DNA from: Nonomuraea cypriaca
GTDB lineage: Bacteria > Actinomycetota > Actinomycetes > Streptosporangiales > Streptosporangiaceae
Assembly: GCF_015645445.1 (NCBI RefSeq)
Contig: NZ_JADOGI010000011.1
Coordinates: 23,889-87,888 of the forward strand
Length of the DNA stretch: 64,000 nt
Direction of reading: 5' to 3'
Position numbers and translations under genes: made by a program. Positions within the stretch are counted from its first letter, which is position 1; each line of letters opens with the position of its first letter. Positions 50,689 through 60,214 of this stretch are shown one piece after another. Under the pieces are notes generated by a model, which had not been told where the DNA came from, searched no databases, and saw only the letters and a list, made by a program, of their open reading frames with translations.

Positions 50689-51894
50689 ATGACGCAGAGC
50701 GACACCGAACCACGATTGACCGCGAGCTACTGGCGGTTGTGGTGGGCGACGGGTATCAACAGTGTCGGTGACGGGGCGTTCGCCGCGGCTGTTCCGCTGC
50801 TGGCCGTCACGGTCACCCGCGACCCCCGGCTCGTGTCGCTCGTGTCGGCGGCGACGTACCTGCCCTGGTTGCTGCTGTCACTCCCCGCCGGGGCGCTCGT
50901 CGACCGGCACGACCGCGTCGGCCTCATGTGGCGCGCGCAGGCGATCCAGGCGTTGATCGTCGGCGTCGTCGCGGTCCTCGCCGCACTGGGCCACGTCGGC
51001 ATCCCGGTGCTCGCGATCATGGCCTTCTCGCTGGGGGCGTGCGCGGTCGTCTTCGCCAACGCCGCGCAGGCGGTGTTGCCGGACATCATCGCGAAGCCCC
51101 TGCTGCACAAGGCGAACGGCCATCAGCAGACGATCACCACGATCGGCCTGCAGTTCGCGGGACCACCGCTCGGCAGCCTGCTCTTCGCCGTCGCCGTCGC
51201 GCTGCCGTTCGGGATGGACGCCGGTTCGTTCGCCCTGTCCGCCGCGCTGCTGGCGACACTCCCCAGGCGCGGGCCCCGGCGGATCGAGCACCCACCGATG
51301 CGTACGGCGATCGCGGACGGCCTGCGCTGGCTGGCCCGTCACCGGCTGCTGCGCACCCTCGCGCTCCTGCTCGGTGTCAACACCTTCTGCTGGCAACTCG
51401 GCAACGTCACACTCGTCCTGCTGGCGACCCAGACGTTGCACCTCGACGCGCCCGGTTACGGCCTGCTGCTCGCCGGCGCCGCGATCGGCAGCCTGCTCGG
51501 CGGCCTGGTGAGCGCGCGCATCGTCAAGAGGACGGGCGCGCTCCCCGCACTGCTCACCGCGCTGGCCACGAACGTCGTCGTCTTCGCCGGGATCGGGCTG
51601 AGTCCGAACGCGATCGTGCTCTGCGCCCTGCTGGCCGTCAACGGCTTCCTGACCACGCTCTGGAGCGTCGTGACCGTCAGCCTCCGGCAGGAGATCGTGC
51701 CGGCCGAGCTGCTCGGCCGGGTGAACAGCGTCTACAGGATGCTCGGGTGGGGACTCATCCCGCTCGGGGCGCTGGCCGGCGGGCTGGTGGCGCACGCGTT
51801 CGGGTTGCGCGCGCCGTACCCCGTCGCGGGGGTGCTGCGCGGAATCGCCCTGCTGGTCGCGATGCCCGCGCTGGTCCGTGCCATGCGTGACTGA
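50689..51894 (+). CDS. MFS transporter (EntS-like, 12 helices)
   Basis: 401 residues with twelve predicted helices: YWRLWWATGINSVGDGAFAA, motif A-like SLPAGALVDRHDRVGLMWRA, then IGSLLGGLVSARIVKRTGAL in the second half, and LGWGLIPLGALAGGLVAHAF at the end. EntS-type carriers export siderophores or drugs by proton antiport. Controlled, by position, by the divergent DUF5937 repressor. Confidence 0.86.
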   Translation: MTQSDTEPRLTASYWRLWWATGINSVGDGAFAAAVPLLAVTVTRDPRLVSLVSAATYLPWLLLSLPAGALVDRHDRVGLMWRAQAIQALIVGVVAVLAALGHVGIPVLAIMAFSLGACAVVFANAAQAVLPDIIAKPLLHKANGHQQTITTIGLQFAGPPLGSLLFAVAVALPFGMDAGSFALSAALLATLPRRGPRRIEHPPMRTAIADGLRWLARHRLLRTLALLLGVNTFCWQLGNVTLVLLATQTLHLDAPGYGLLLAGAAIGSLLGGLVSARIVKRTGALPALLTALATNVVVFAGIGLSPNAIVLCALLAVNGFLTTLWSVVTVSLRQEIVPAELLGRVNSVYRMLGWGLIPLGALAGGLVAHAFGLRAPYPVAGVLRGIALLVAMPALVRAMRD

Positions 51895-51901
51895 ATCGGG
51901 A

Positions 51902-51921
51902 GCGAGGCCCGAGGGCCTCGC
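51902..51921. terminator. Palindromic terminator between convergent genes
   Basis: GCGAGGCCC-GA-GGGCCTCGC, a perfect 9-bp stem, sits 8 bp after the MFS stop and 18 bp beyond the stop of the M14 gene; it can end transcripts in both directions. Confidence 0.7.
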
Positions 51922-51938
51922 CACGATGTCCGACGCGC

Positions 51939-52862
51939 TCAGGCCGGCTTGGCGCCGGCGCCGTCGGCGACCATGAAGCCGTAGTCGCCGGGGGCGACGT
52001 TGGTCAGGTGCTCGCGGCCGAGGATCAAAATGCTCGGCTCGTACGGCGCGACGATCTCCTCGAGCACCTCGAAGGTGTGCGGGCTGATGATCTTGGCGAG
52101 GACCGTGCCCTTGGGGAGGCGTTCGCCGAGTCGTTCGACCCCGAAGTCCGACAGCATCGTGCCGCCGACGGTCGGCGCGAGCGTGGTCAGCGTCTCGACG
52201 ATCACCTGGTCCTCCGGCGGCGCCACCGGCTCGCCGGGCAGCATGCCGACGGTGCGCAGGACGTTCAGCGTGCCGTCGACGCCCTTCCTCAGGTAGTCCT
52301 CGATGCGCTGGCCCCCGCCGCCGAGCTCGCTGACCATGCAGCGCACGCCCTTCTCCAGCGCCCAGCCGGTGGCCGACCCGATGTAGGGGTGACCGTGGTA
52401 GAGCACGGACGTGCCGTACGCCCGCGACATCTCGGCTCCCGCGTCGTGGATGTAGGCGTACTCCACGGTGGCGAAGTTGCCGCCGGAGTGGAAGTCGATG
52501 AAGTAGTCGGCGCCTTCCAGGATCTCGCTCAGCACCGCGGCGAGCTGCTCGGTGACGGTGCCGCCCCGGTTGCCGGGGAAGATGCGGTTGAGGTTGACGC
52601 CGTCGAGCGGCGTGTTGCGGGTCAGCGCCTGGTGCGCGTACGGGTTGGCCACGGGGACCGCGACGATGGTGCCGGCGAGCTGGGCCGGGTCGATGCTCTC
52701 CAGGAGGCGGCGGACCGTCTCCGACCCCATCGGCTCGTCGCCGTGGATGCCGCCGAACATCACCATGCGCGGGCCCTCGGACGCGCCTCGCAAAGTGTGC
52801 ACGGTCAGTTCCAGGCGGTGCCCGCCGGCCAGTGTGGTCACGGGGATCTGTGCGACGGTCAT
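51939..52862 (-). CDS. M14-family (AstE/AspA-type) deacylase, DoeB-like
   Basis: 307 residues. Zinc ligands in GGIHGDEPMG (H40, E43) and DFHSGGNF (H125); NRIFPGNRGGTVTEQLA and MVSELGGGGQ are typical of the N-acyl-amino-acid deacylase branch that includes DoeB, which hydrolyses N-acetyl-diaminobutyrate during ectoine catabolism. It ends a gene run for a polyamine-type ABC transporter and an aminotransferase, and overlaps the permease gene by 4 bp. Its position suggests removal of an acyl group from the imported solute. Confidence 0.82.
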   Translation of the reverse strand: MTVAQIPVTTLAGGHRLELTVHTLRGASEGPRMVMFGGIHGDEPMGSETVRRLLESIDPAQLAGTIVAVPVANPYAHQALTRNTPLDGVNLNRIFPGNRGGTVTEQLAAVLSEILEGADYFIDFHSGGNFATVEYAYIHDAGAEMSRAYGTSVLYHGHPYIGSATGWALEKGVRCMVSELGGGGQRIEDYLRKGVDGTLNVLRTVGMLPGEPVAPPEDQVIVETLTTLAPTVGGTMLSDFGVERLGERLPKGTVLAKIISPHTFEVLEEIVAPYEPSILILGREHLTNVAPGDYGFMVADGAGAKPA

Positions 52863-54577
52863 ACGGAGGATCCTTCCTTCGCTTTCTCTACGGACTCTGC
52901 GGGTGCGGGTGCGGGGGAGTTGGTCAGGGAGGAGAACACGCCGGAGCGGGCCAGCAGCACCGCCACGATGGCGGCGATCGCCAGCGCGGCGACGATGAGC
53001 AGGGTGGACAGCGCGGCCAGCGTCGGGTCCTGGAACTTCTGCATGTAGACGAACATCCAGACCGGCAGCGTGTTCTGGTCGGGGGAGAGCAGGAAGACGG
53101 TCATGTCGACCTCGTCGAAGCTCACCACGAACGCGAACAGCGCGGCGGCGATCAGCGCGGGCCTGATCTGCGGCAGCGTGGCCAGGCGGAAGGCCCGCAG
53201 CGGGGCGGCGCCCAGGTCCTTGGCGGCGGAGTCCAGCGTGGAGTCGGCCCGCATCAGCGCCGCGGTCACCACGATGACGACGAACGGCAGCACGATCACC
53301 GTGTGGGTCACGATGAGCCCGATCGTCCCGCCGAACAGGCCCAGCCGGTGCAGGTAGATGAACCCGGCGAAACCGAAGGCCACCTTGGGCACGACGGTGG
53401 GCGACAACACGAACGACTGCAGCAGCCCGCTGCCCGGCATGCGGTGCCGGACCAGCGACACCGCGACGGCCGTGCCGATCACCAGGGCCAGGATCGTGGC
53501 CATGATGGCCACCTCCAGGCTCAGCAGCGTCGCCGCGCCCAGACCTTCCTGCTCGAAGAGGTTGGCGTACCACTTGGCCGACAACGACGGTGGCGGCCAG
53601 GTGCCGTACGAGACGGACGAGAACGAGTTGATCATGATGATGACCAGCGGCAGCAGCACGTACGCGTAGACGATCGCCAGCCAGACGCCCCAGCCGCGCG
53701 CCCCGGCGGGCGCCGCGCCCGCCGCCGTCACCCCGCCCTGCTCGGCTCGCGCGGTACGGCGCTGCAGCCAGCCGAAGACGCCCAGCGCGACGACGGCCAG
53801 CGCCAGCAGCGCGTACGACGAGACCGCCGCCAGCGGCCAGTCCACGTTGTTGACGTTGTCGTAGATGTCGGTGGCCAGCACGTTCACCCGGCCGCCGCCG
53901 AGCAGGCTGGGCGTGGCGAACGAGCTGATCGACAGCGCGAACACCAGTTGCGCACCGCCGAGCAGGCCGGGCCAGGTCAGCGGCAGCGTGACCTTCACGA
54001 AGCGCCGGAACGAGCCCGCGCCCAGGTCCCCCGCCGCCTCGCCGAACGCCGGGTCGAGCTGCCCGAGTGACTGGATGATCGGGAACACCATGAACGGCAG
54101 CAGGATGTGCACCAGCGCGATCACCACGGCGGTGCGCTCGTAGAGCACCTCCACCGGCCCGAGTCCGGCCACCCCGAGCACGCTGTTGAGCACTCCGCTG
54201 TCGCCCAGCATGAGCTCCCAGCCGTAGGTGCGGGACACGACGCTGGTCAGCAGGGGCGCGAAGATGATGAACAGCCCCGCGTACCGCCAGGCGGGACGCC
54301 GTATCCGATGCAGGGCGTAGGCCGTGGGGTAGCCGACGACCGCGGCGACGACCGTGGTGATCAGGCCGAGCAGGACCGTCTCGCCGACGATCCCCCAGTG
54401 GTAGCCGCCGGTCAGGAACGTCTGCCAGGTGACGGTGGTGCCCGCGATGTCGGTGCCGTCGGGCAGGTACTGGTGGAAGCTGTATTCGAGCAGGGTGAGC
54501 ATGGCCCCGACGAACACCCCGGCCAGCAGGACGACGCTGGGCGCCGCCATCAGCCAGGCCGTACGATGTCTCCGCAT
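52859..54577 (-). CDS. ABC transporter permease: PotB-PotC-like halves fused in one chain
   Basis: 572 residues containing two complete binding-protein-dependent permease domains: the first (about 1-275) has six helices and the EAA loop EAAGDLGAGSFRRFVKVTLP; the second (about 295-560) repeats with SAAKDLGAAPLRAFRLATLP. Normally two separate genes. It has an inner-membrane role importing the bound substrate with the ATPase at 55704. The end overlaps the deacylase start. Confidence 0.86.
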   Translation of the reverse strand: MRRHRTAWLMAAPSVVLLAGVFVGAMLTLLEYSFHQYLPDGTDIAGTTVTWQTFLTGGYHWGIVGETVLLGLITTVVAAVVGYPTAYALHRIRRPAWRYAGLFIIFAPLLTSVVSRTYGWELMLGDSGVLNSVLGVAGLGPVEVLYERTAVVIALVHILLPFMVFPIIQSLGQLDPAFGEAAGDLGAGSFRRFVKVTLPLTWPGLLGGAQLVFALSISSFATPSLLGGGRVNVLATDIYDNVNNVDWPLAAVSSYALLALAVVALGVFGWLQRRTARAEQGGVTAAGAAPAGARGWGVWLAIVYAYVLLPLVIIMINSFSSVSYGTWPPPSLSAKWYANLFEQEGLGAATLLSLEVAIMATILALVIGTAVAVSLVRHRMPGSGLLQSFVLSPTVVPKVAFGFAGFIYLHRLGLFGGTIGLIVTHTVIVLPFVVIVVTAALMRADSTLDSAAKDLGAAPLRAFRLATLPQIRPALIAAALFAFVVSFDEVDMTVFLLSPDQNTLPVWMFVYMQKFQDPTLAALSTLLIVAALAIAAIVAVLLARSGVFSSLTNSPAPAPAESVEKAKEGSSV

Positions 54578-54590
54578 GTCGTCGCGCCCC

Positions 54591-55688
54591 TCAGATGCGC
54601 GAGGCGATGTCGGTTTCCCAGCGCTTCTGCCACTCGGCGTTGTTACGCCCGACGATGCCGTAGTCGATCTCCTGGAAACCGTCGCTGGTCGCCTTGGCGA
54701 AGGCGGGCAGCGCGGCCAGGCTCCGCGGCAGCTCCGCCTTGGTGTTGGCGGGCACCTCCACGCTCGTCTCCGCCCAGCGGGCGCACCACTTGGGTGAGAG
54801 CATCTCGTTGATGATGTCGTGGATGGCTTCGAGCTGGCTCTGCGACTGGCCCTCGACGGCCTGGAGGTTGACCGGCAGCGGGATCGCGCCCTCCTTGGGC
54901 ACGACGTACGTCAGCGGGGCGCCGGAGTTGATCCACTGCTGCCCGGTGCCGGCGAAGTACGCGGTCAGCGGCGCGGTGCCGTTGCTCAGCACGTTGAGGT
55001 ACTGCGGATTGGATTCCACCAGCAGCCGGATCTGCTGGGCCTCGCGCTTCCACAGCTCCCAGCCGGGCTCCATGTTGTCCAGTCCGCCGCCGTTCAGCTT
55101 GGCGGCCATGTAGACGGCGTACCAGGGGAAGGAGAAGAACGAGACCTGGCCCTGGTAGGCGCGGTTCCAGAGGTCGGCCCAGGAGCCGGACACCTGGGGG
55201 AGCTTCTGCTTGTTGTAGAGCAGGCCGAGCTGGTCGATGCCGATGCCGATCCCGATGCCGTCCTGGTAGCGGAAGCGCTCGTCGATGTCCGCGGCGTTGC
55301 TCATGGACGCGTAGTCGAGCTTGGTGAACATCTTGTCGTCGGCGCCCTGGGTGGAGGTCTGGGCGTTGAAGAAGCCGAAGTTGACCAGCGGCTGGTCGGG
55401 GGCGGCCTTCTTCTGCGCGAGCATCTTGGTGTAGCCGACGGAGTTCGACTGCTCGTAGACCTTGATCTCCACGCTCTTGTGTGAGGCCATGTACTCCTTG
55501 GCGAACTCCTTGGGCATCTTGCCCAGGTCGCCGCCGAGGAAGGCGAACATGGTCAGCGTGAGCTTGCCGTCCTTGGACGCGGACGGCGCGGCGGACTTCG
55601 GGGATACGCTGCCGCAGGCCGCGGCGAGGGTCATCCCCGCCGCTCCGGCCGCGGTGCCGAGGAACCGGCGCCGCGAGATATCCGTCAT
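54591..55688 (-). CDS. ABC transporter solute-binding lipoprotein (polyamine/opine type)
   Basis: 365 residues. Tat/lipoprotein leader: MTDISRRRFLGTAAGAAGMT then LAAACGS with the lipid-attached Cys. Mature part resembles family 1/PotD-like proteins (VNFGFFNAQTSTQGADDKMF, GIDQLGLLYNKQKLPQVSGS, WADLWNRAYQGQVSFFSFPW). The ligand is probably a small cationic or zwitterionic amine, from the PotABCD-like partners and the deacylase and aminotransferase around it. Confidence 0.84.
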   Translation of the reverse strand: MTDISRRRFLGTAAGAAGMTLAAACGSVSPKSAAPSASKDGKLTLTMFAFLGGDLGKMPKEFAKEYMASHKSVEIKVYEQSNSVGYTKMLAQKKAAPDQPLVNFGFFNAQTSTQGADDKMFTKLDYASMSNAADIDERFRYQDGIGIGIGIDQLGLLYNKQKLPQVSGSWADLWNRAYQGQVSFFSFPWYAVYMAAKLNGGGLDNMEPGWELWKREAQQIRLLVESNPQYLNVLSNGTAPLTAYFAGTGQQWINSGAPLTYVVPKEGAIPLPVNLQAVEGQSQSQLEAIHDIINEMLSPKWCARWAETSVEVPANTKAELPRSLAALPAFAKATSDGFQEIDYGIVGRNNAEWQKRWETDIASRI

Positions 55689-55703
55689 TTCGATCTAACT
55701 CCC

Positions 55704-56744
55704 TCAGTGGTTGAGGACGACACCGGCGTCCACGTCCCAGCCGGTCTCGACGTCATCGCCGATCGCCAGGGTGGAGCCGGCCTCTTCGCGCCGTTCGGAG
55801 ATCACCAGGACCCCCGAGGCCAGCCGTACGTGATAGCGGGTGCTCGCGCCCTGGAAGATCACGTCTTCCAGGCGGCCGTGATAGCGGTTGGCGCACGTCA
55901 GGTTCTTGCCGACGGCGACGTGCTCGGGCCGGACGGACACCGCCCGCCCGGTGCCCGCGACCTTGACGCTGATGCCCGCCGACTCCAGCAGGCCGCCCTC
56001 GCAGGCGCCCTCGAACAGGTTCGTGTCGCCGAGGAAGGTGGCGGTGAACGTCGTGGCGGGCGAGCGGTAGAGGTCGGCGGGAGGCCCGATCTGCTCGATG
56101 CGGCCCTCGTTCATCACCGCCATCCGGTCCGACATCGTCAACGCCTCCACCTGGTCGTGAGTGACGTAGACGAACGTGGTGCCGGAATCGTGCTGGATGC
56201 GCTTGAGCGCCTGCTGCATCTGGACCCGCAGCCGCAGGTCCAGCGCGCCCAGCGGCTCGTCGAGCAGCAGCACGGCCGGCTCGTTGGCCAGGGCGCGGGC
56301 GATGGCCACCCGCTGCTGCTGACCGCCGGACAACTGCGACGGGTACCTCTCGCCGAACCCGTCCAGGTCCACCAGCTCCAGCATCGAGCCGACGATCTCG
56401 CCGACCCTCCTCGCGGGCTTGCGCTGCAGCCGCGGCCCGAACGCGACGTTGTCGGCCACGGTCAGGTGCGGGAACAGGGCCAGGCGCTGGAAGACCATGT
56501 TCGTGGGACGCCGGTGCGGAGGACGGCCGCGCATCGACTCGCCCCTGATCAGGACCTCGCCCGAGGTGGGCTCCTCCAACCCCGCCAGGATGCGCAGCGT
56601 CGTGCTCTTGCCGCAGCCCGAGGGGCCGAGCATGGAGAAGAACTCCCCCTTGGCCACGGCGAAGTCGACCTGCTCGACACCTCTGGCGCCGTTGTCGTAC
56701 ACCTTGCGGATACCGCGGAGCTCGGCGTCGGGCGTGCTGGTCAT
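55704..56744 (-). CDS. ABC transporter ATP-binding protein, PotA-like
   Basis: 346 residues: Walker [10 protein letters not shown]-loop [12 protein letters not shown], signature [15 protein letters not shown], Walker [12 protein letters not shown], and a C-terminal TOBE domain ([24 protein letters not shown]). Overlaps the aminotransferase gene by 4 bp. Energises the fused permease. Confidence 0.9.
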   Translation of the reverse strand: MTSTPDAELRGIRKVYDNGARGVEQVDFAVAKGEFFSMLGPSGCGKSTTLRILAGLEEPTSGEVLIRGESMRGRPPHRRPTNMVFQRLALFPHLTVADNVAFGPRLQRKPARRVGEIVGSMLELVDLDGFGERYPSQLSGGQQQRVAIARALANEPAVLLLDEPLGALDLRLRVQMQQALKRIQHDSGTTFVYVTHDQVEALTMSDRMAVMNEGRIEQIGPPADLYRSPATTFTATFLGDTNLFEGACEGGLLESAGISVKVAGTGRAVSVRPEHVAVGKNLTCANRYHGRLEDVIFQGASTRYHVRLASGVLVISERREEAGSTLAIGDDVETGWDVDAGVVLNH

Positions 56745-58045
56745 GTCGTGCTCCTCATTTCCGCGAACGCCTCCTCGGCCGCCTCGAGCAGGGCCTCGAC
56801 ATCGGCCTCCGTGTGCGCGGTGGACAGCGCGGCGTGCAGCAGCGGCTTGGCCGGGAGCAGGATCCGGCGCTCGCGCGCGACCCGGTGCAGGATCGCGTAG
56901 CGGGCCGGGTCGCTGGCCATCGCCGTGCGGTAGCCGGTGACCGGGCCGGACATGAAGTACGGCTGGAAGTGACCGCCCGCGCCGGCGACCAGGGCGGGGA
57001 CGTCGTACGTGCGGGACAGCTCGGCGAACCCCTCCCGCAGCCGGGTGCCGAGCTTGTCGAGGTATGCCTGGGCCGAGCCGTCCGCCAGCAGCGGCAGGGC
57101 CGCCGCCGCGGCGGCCACCGCCGAGCCGTGGCCGTTGTAGGTGCCGACCCAGCCGACCGGCCCTCCGCTCGACGGGTCGGTGACGGCCAGCAGGTCCGTG
57201 CGGCCCTCGACCGCGGCCAGCGGGTAGCCGTTGGCGATGGCCTTGCCGTACGTGGTCAGGTCGGGGGTGATCCCATAGACCTGGCGCGCGCCGCCAGGGG
57301 CCAGGCGGAAACCGGTGAGCAGCTCGTCGAAGATCAGCACGATGCCCAGCTCGGCGGTCAGGTCCCGCAGCAGCCGCAGGTACTCGCCGGTCGCCGGGAT
57401 GAAGCCGATGTCGATGAGAACGGGCTCCACGACCACGGCGGCCAGCTCGGCGGCGTGCTCGCGCAGCAGCCGCTCGGTGGCGGCCAGGTCGTTGAACGGC
57501 AGGACCACGGTGTCCCCCGCCGACCGCGACAGGCCCGCCGAGCTGGGCGGCGCCGCGGGCCGTTCCGCGGGCCCGAGCTGGTCGGGGGCGGGCCAGGTCG
57601 ACACCCACAGCGGGTCGAACCAGCCATGGTAGGCGCCCTCGGCCTTGGCGACCCGCTCCCTGCCCGTGCTGTGCCTGGCGATCGCGAGCGCGTGCATCAA
57701 CGCCTCGGTGCCGGTGTTGGCGAACTTGACCCGCCCGAAATCCGGGATCATCCCGGCGAGCCGCTCCACCGCGTGCACCGCGTCCTCGGTCTCCACCCCG
57801 GTGGTCAGCCCGCGGCTCACCGCGGCCGTGACGGCCGCGTCCACGTCGGGGTGGCGGTGGCCGAGCATCACCGAGGCGTTGCCCATGGTGCAGTCGAGGT
57901 AGCGGTCGCCCTCGACGTCCCACAGGTACGGCCCCTCGGCACGGTGGAAGTAGACGGGATGCGGCGACTGGAAGCGGGTGTTGGAATGGACGCCGCCGGG
58001 CACGTACCGGCTCGCGCGTTGAAAGAGGGCGTGCGACGTGGTCAC
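56741..58045 (-). CDS. Class III PLP-dependent aminotransferase/aminomutase
   Basis: 434 residues from a GTG. VPGGVHSNTRFQSPHPVYFH, YLDCTMGNASVMLGHRHPDV, FANTGTEALMHALAIARHST, the Asp that binds PLP in LIFDELLTGFRLA and Lys in TYGKAIANGYPLAAVEGR. Nearest recollection is glutamate-1-semialdehyde aminomutase and diaminobutyrate-type transaminases (HemL/DoeD-like). In this operon, transamination after deacylation is the likely role. The IclR gene starts 3 bp upstream. Confidence 0.87.
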   Translation of the reverse strand: MTTSHALFQRASRYVPGGVHSNTRFQSPHPVYFHRAEGPYLWDVEGDRYLDCTMGNASVMLGHRHPDVDAAVTAAVSRGLTTGVETEDAVHAVERLAGMIPDFGRVKFANTGTEALMHALAIARHSTGRERVAKAEGAYHGWFDPLWVSTWPAPDQLGPAERPAAPPSSAGLSRSAGDTVVLPFNDLAATERLLREHAAELAAVVVEPVLIDIGFIPATGEYLRLLRDLTAELGIVLIFDELLTGFRLAPGGARQVYGITPDLTTYGKAIANGYPLAAVEGRTDLLAVTDPSSGGPVGWVGTYNGHGSAVAAAAAALPLLADGSAQAYLDKLGTRLREGFAELSRTYDVPALVAGAGGHFQPYFMSGPVTGYRTAMASDPARYAILHRVARERRILLPAKPLLHAALSTAHTEADVEALLEAAEEAFAEMRSTT

Positions 58046-58048
58046 CTG

Positions 58049-58822
58049 TTAACTCCTCATCTCCAGGGAGAGCCGCCCGGCCTCGGCCAGCAGCGCGGGC
58101 ACGCAGGCGTTCGCGTTCTCGCGCGTGAAGCGCGCCGCGGGGCCCGCGATCGAGATGCCGCCCACCGCGTGCCCCGACCGGTCGAGAATCGCGGTGGCGC
58201 GGCAGCGCAGGCCGACCGCGTAACTCTCCTCATCGACGGCGAACCCCTCCGAGCGGGCGGTCGCCAGCTCCTCCCTCGTCTCACGCAGCGCCTGCTCGGC
58301 CTGCTCGCCGACGGTGGCGCGCACGATCTCCAGCTGCCGCCGTACGGGCAGCATCGCCAGCACGGCCTTGCCCATCGCCGAGGTGAGCGGGTTGAGCACG
58401 TCACCGACGTGGGCCACGGCCCGCAACGAGTGCGCGGGCTCCTTCCGTGCCACCAGCACGATCTGGTCGCCCACCAGCAGGCCCGCACTCGCGCTCTCGC
58501 CGGTCTGCTCGGCCAGCGACTCCACGGCGGCCTTCAACCGGTCGGCAGCGTGCATCTGGTCGAGCGTCCGCACGGCCAGATGCACCAGCCTCGGCCCCGC
58601 CGAGTACCCGGACCTGTCCATCTGCACCAGGAACCCGCGCTCGACCAGCAGCCCGACCAGCCGCGACGCGGTGGAGGGGGGAACACCAGCCGCCGCGGCG
58701 ATCTCACCCAGCTGCAGGGGGGCGCGGTCGTGGGTGACCGCGACGTCCAGGACGTCCAGCAATCGGGCGAGGTAGCTGGTCCGAGACTCGCTTCCACTCA
58801 GTGGAACTGCCTTTGCATTCAT
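58049..58822 (-). CDS. IclR-family transcriptional regulator
   Basis: 257 residues. Winged helix at residues about 18-80 (LQLGEIAAAAGVPPSTASRL, VGLLVERGFLVQ) and the IclR effector domain (SASAGLLVGDQIVLVARKEP, NPLTSAMGKAVLAMLP, ESYAVGLRCRATAILDRSGH). It heads the minus-strand import/deacylase operon as its first gene, so is probably an autoregulator that responds to the substrate or product. Upstream, 58823-58907, no clear palindrome was identified. Confidence 0.88.
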   Translation of the reverse strand: MNAKAVPLSGSESRTSYLARLLDVLDVAVTHDRAPLQLGEIAAAAGVPPSTASRLVGLLVERGFLVQMDRSGYSAGPRLVHLAVRTLDQMHAADRLKAAVESLAEQTGESASAGLLVGDQIVLVARKEPAHSLRAVAHVGDVLNPLTSAMGKAVLAMLPVRRQLEIVRATVGEQAEQALRETREELATARSEGFAVDEESYAVGLRCRATAILDRSGHAVGGISIAGPAARFTRENANACVPALLAEAGRLSLEMRS

Positions 58823-58936
58823 TGGACGGCAATTTAGGTACGTCTCTATCGGGAGTCAAGACCAGGGAAAAAACGGAAACAAGCAGTTACATGCCCGTTT
58901 CAATCCATTAATCCCGTACGACCTGCCGCAGCGTGT

Positions 58937-59338
58937 TCATGGGCCGGGGGCGTAGCGGAGCGCGTGGGGCCGGTACTCCCCATAGCACTCCGCCTCGCGC
59001 AGGGCGTCCAGGAAGGACACGGGGCCGTCGAAGGCGGGCATCTCCAGATAGGCGGCGCCGACCCCGGCCGGGTCGTGGGCGTCCGAGCCCACGGTGCCGG
59101 GCAGACCGTACGCCCGCGCGGTGCGCAGCGCGGTCCGGTTGTGCTCCTGATCGGGGATCTTGGCGTTGAACACCTCGACCGCGTCGATCCACCCGGCCTC
59201 GCACATCGCGTCGAGGCCGGCGCCGACCCCGCTGCGCAGCGGGTCGTACGGGTGCGGCGCGCAGACGAGGCCGCCCTGCGCGCGAATCCGCTCGACCACC
59301 TCGCGGGCGCGCAACACGTACGGCACCCGCTCGGTGAG
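58937..59338 (-). pseudogene. PHP-domain phosphoesterase, 5'-truncated
   Basis: The C-terminal half of a PHP phosphoesterase is present: VCAPHPYDPLRSG (metal His), EVFNAKIPDQEHN and VGSDAHDPAGVG (metal Asp/His). It begins abruptly at LTERVPYVLRAREVVERIRA; homologues of about 215-230 residues start with another metal motif (HSxxS/HTxxxD), which is missing. A Met at 59326 could start 129 residues, but key N-terminal ligands are absent. Confidence 0.7.
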
Positions 59339-59401
59339 CGGTCCCGGTGAGCGGCGGGCGGCCTCTTGAACGGCGGGCGGTCCCGGTGAGCGGCGGGCCG
59401 G

Positions 59402-60196
59402 TCAAACGGTGAGGCCGAGTTCGGCCAGGAGTTCCTGCGAGTAGGCGATGCGGCCGGTCAGCTCGCTCGGCGGGGCCTGGCACAGGGCCAGCGCGGCGGC
59501 GGCCATCACCTCCGGCGGTTCGGCGTTCGGGTCGTCCTCGGTGGTCAGGTGATGGAACAGCGTGCCGGGTGTAGGCACCACCTTGGTCGGGGCGAGCGAG
59601 TTGACGGCGATCCCGTCGGCGTAGAGCTCGGCGGCGAGCCCGGTGCTGAGGCGTTCGAGCGCCGCCTTGCACATGCCGTACACGGTGCCGCCCAGCCCCG
59701 CGCGCGGGCCAGGCGGGATGGCCGGGTGGCGGGCGGCGACGGAGGAGATGTTCAGGATCCAGCCCCGCCCGCGCTCCCGCATGCCGGGGATGACCAGCTG
59801 CGCCAGGTGGGTCGGCGCCGTCACCTGCACCTCGAACATCAGCGCCTGGCGACGCGCGGTGAACTCGGCCACCGGCGTGAAATAGGTGACGGCGGCGTTG
59901 TTGACCAGGATGTCGATCTCGCCACAGCGCTTGTGGACCTGCTCGACCAGCCGTTCCCGGTCCTGCGGGACGGACAGGTCGGCCGCGAACGCCTCCGCCG
60001 TCCCGCCGGCCGCCCGGATGCCGCCGACCGTGTCCTCCAGCGTGCCGGGCAACCTGCTGGTTCCCGGCGTCACCGTACGGGCGCTGGCCGCGACGCAGGC
60101 TCCCTCGGCGGCGAACCCCGCCGCGATGGCGGCGCCGATCCCCCTGCTCGCCCCCGTCACGAGCGCGACCCGTCCGTCCAGCCGCCCCATGGCCAT
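59402..60196 (-). CDS. Short-chain dehydrogenase/reductase
   Basis: 264 residues: VTGASRGIGAAIAAGFAAEG, FAADLSVPQDRERLVEQVHK, NNAAVTYF, catalytic Ser in ILNISSVAARHPAIPPG and YGMCKAAL. This pattern (NNAAVTYFTPVAEF) is shared with hydroxyacyl-CoA dehydrogenase-like SDRs in acyl-CoA degradation clusters. It diverges from two acyl-CoA dehydrogenases across paired operators, so it likely oxidises a 3-hydroxyacyl-CoA or a related alcohol. Confidence 0.86.
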   Translation of the reverse strand: MAMGRLDGRVALVTGASRGIGAAIAAGFAAEGACVAASARTVTPGTSRLPGTLEDTVGGIRAAGGTAEAFAADLSVPQDRERLVEQVHKRCGEIDILVNNAAVTYFTPVAEFTARRQALMFEVQVTAPTHLAQLVIPGMRERGRGWILNISSVAARHPAIPPGPRAGLGGTVYGMCKAALERLSTGLAAELYADGIAVNSLAPTKVVPTPGTLFHHLTTEDDPNAEPPEVMAAAALALCQAPPSELTGRIAYSQELLAELGLTV

Positions 60197-60214
60197 CCCG
60201 CCTTCCCACGGTTT

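Noticed and set aside
56813..58837. A 674-codon plus-strand frame over the aminotransferase and IclR genes
   Set aside because: Shadow frame; both minus-strand genes have complete family motifs.
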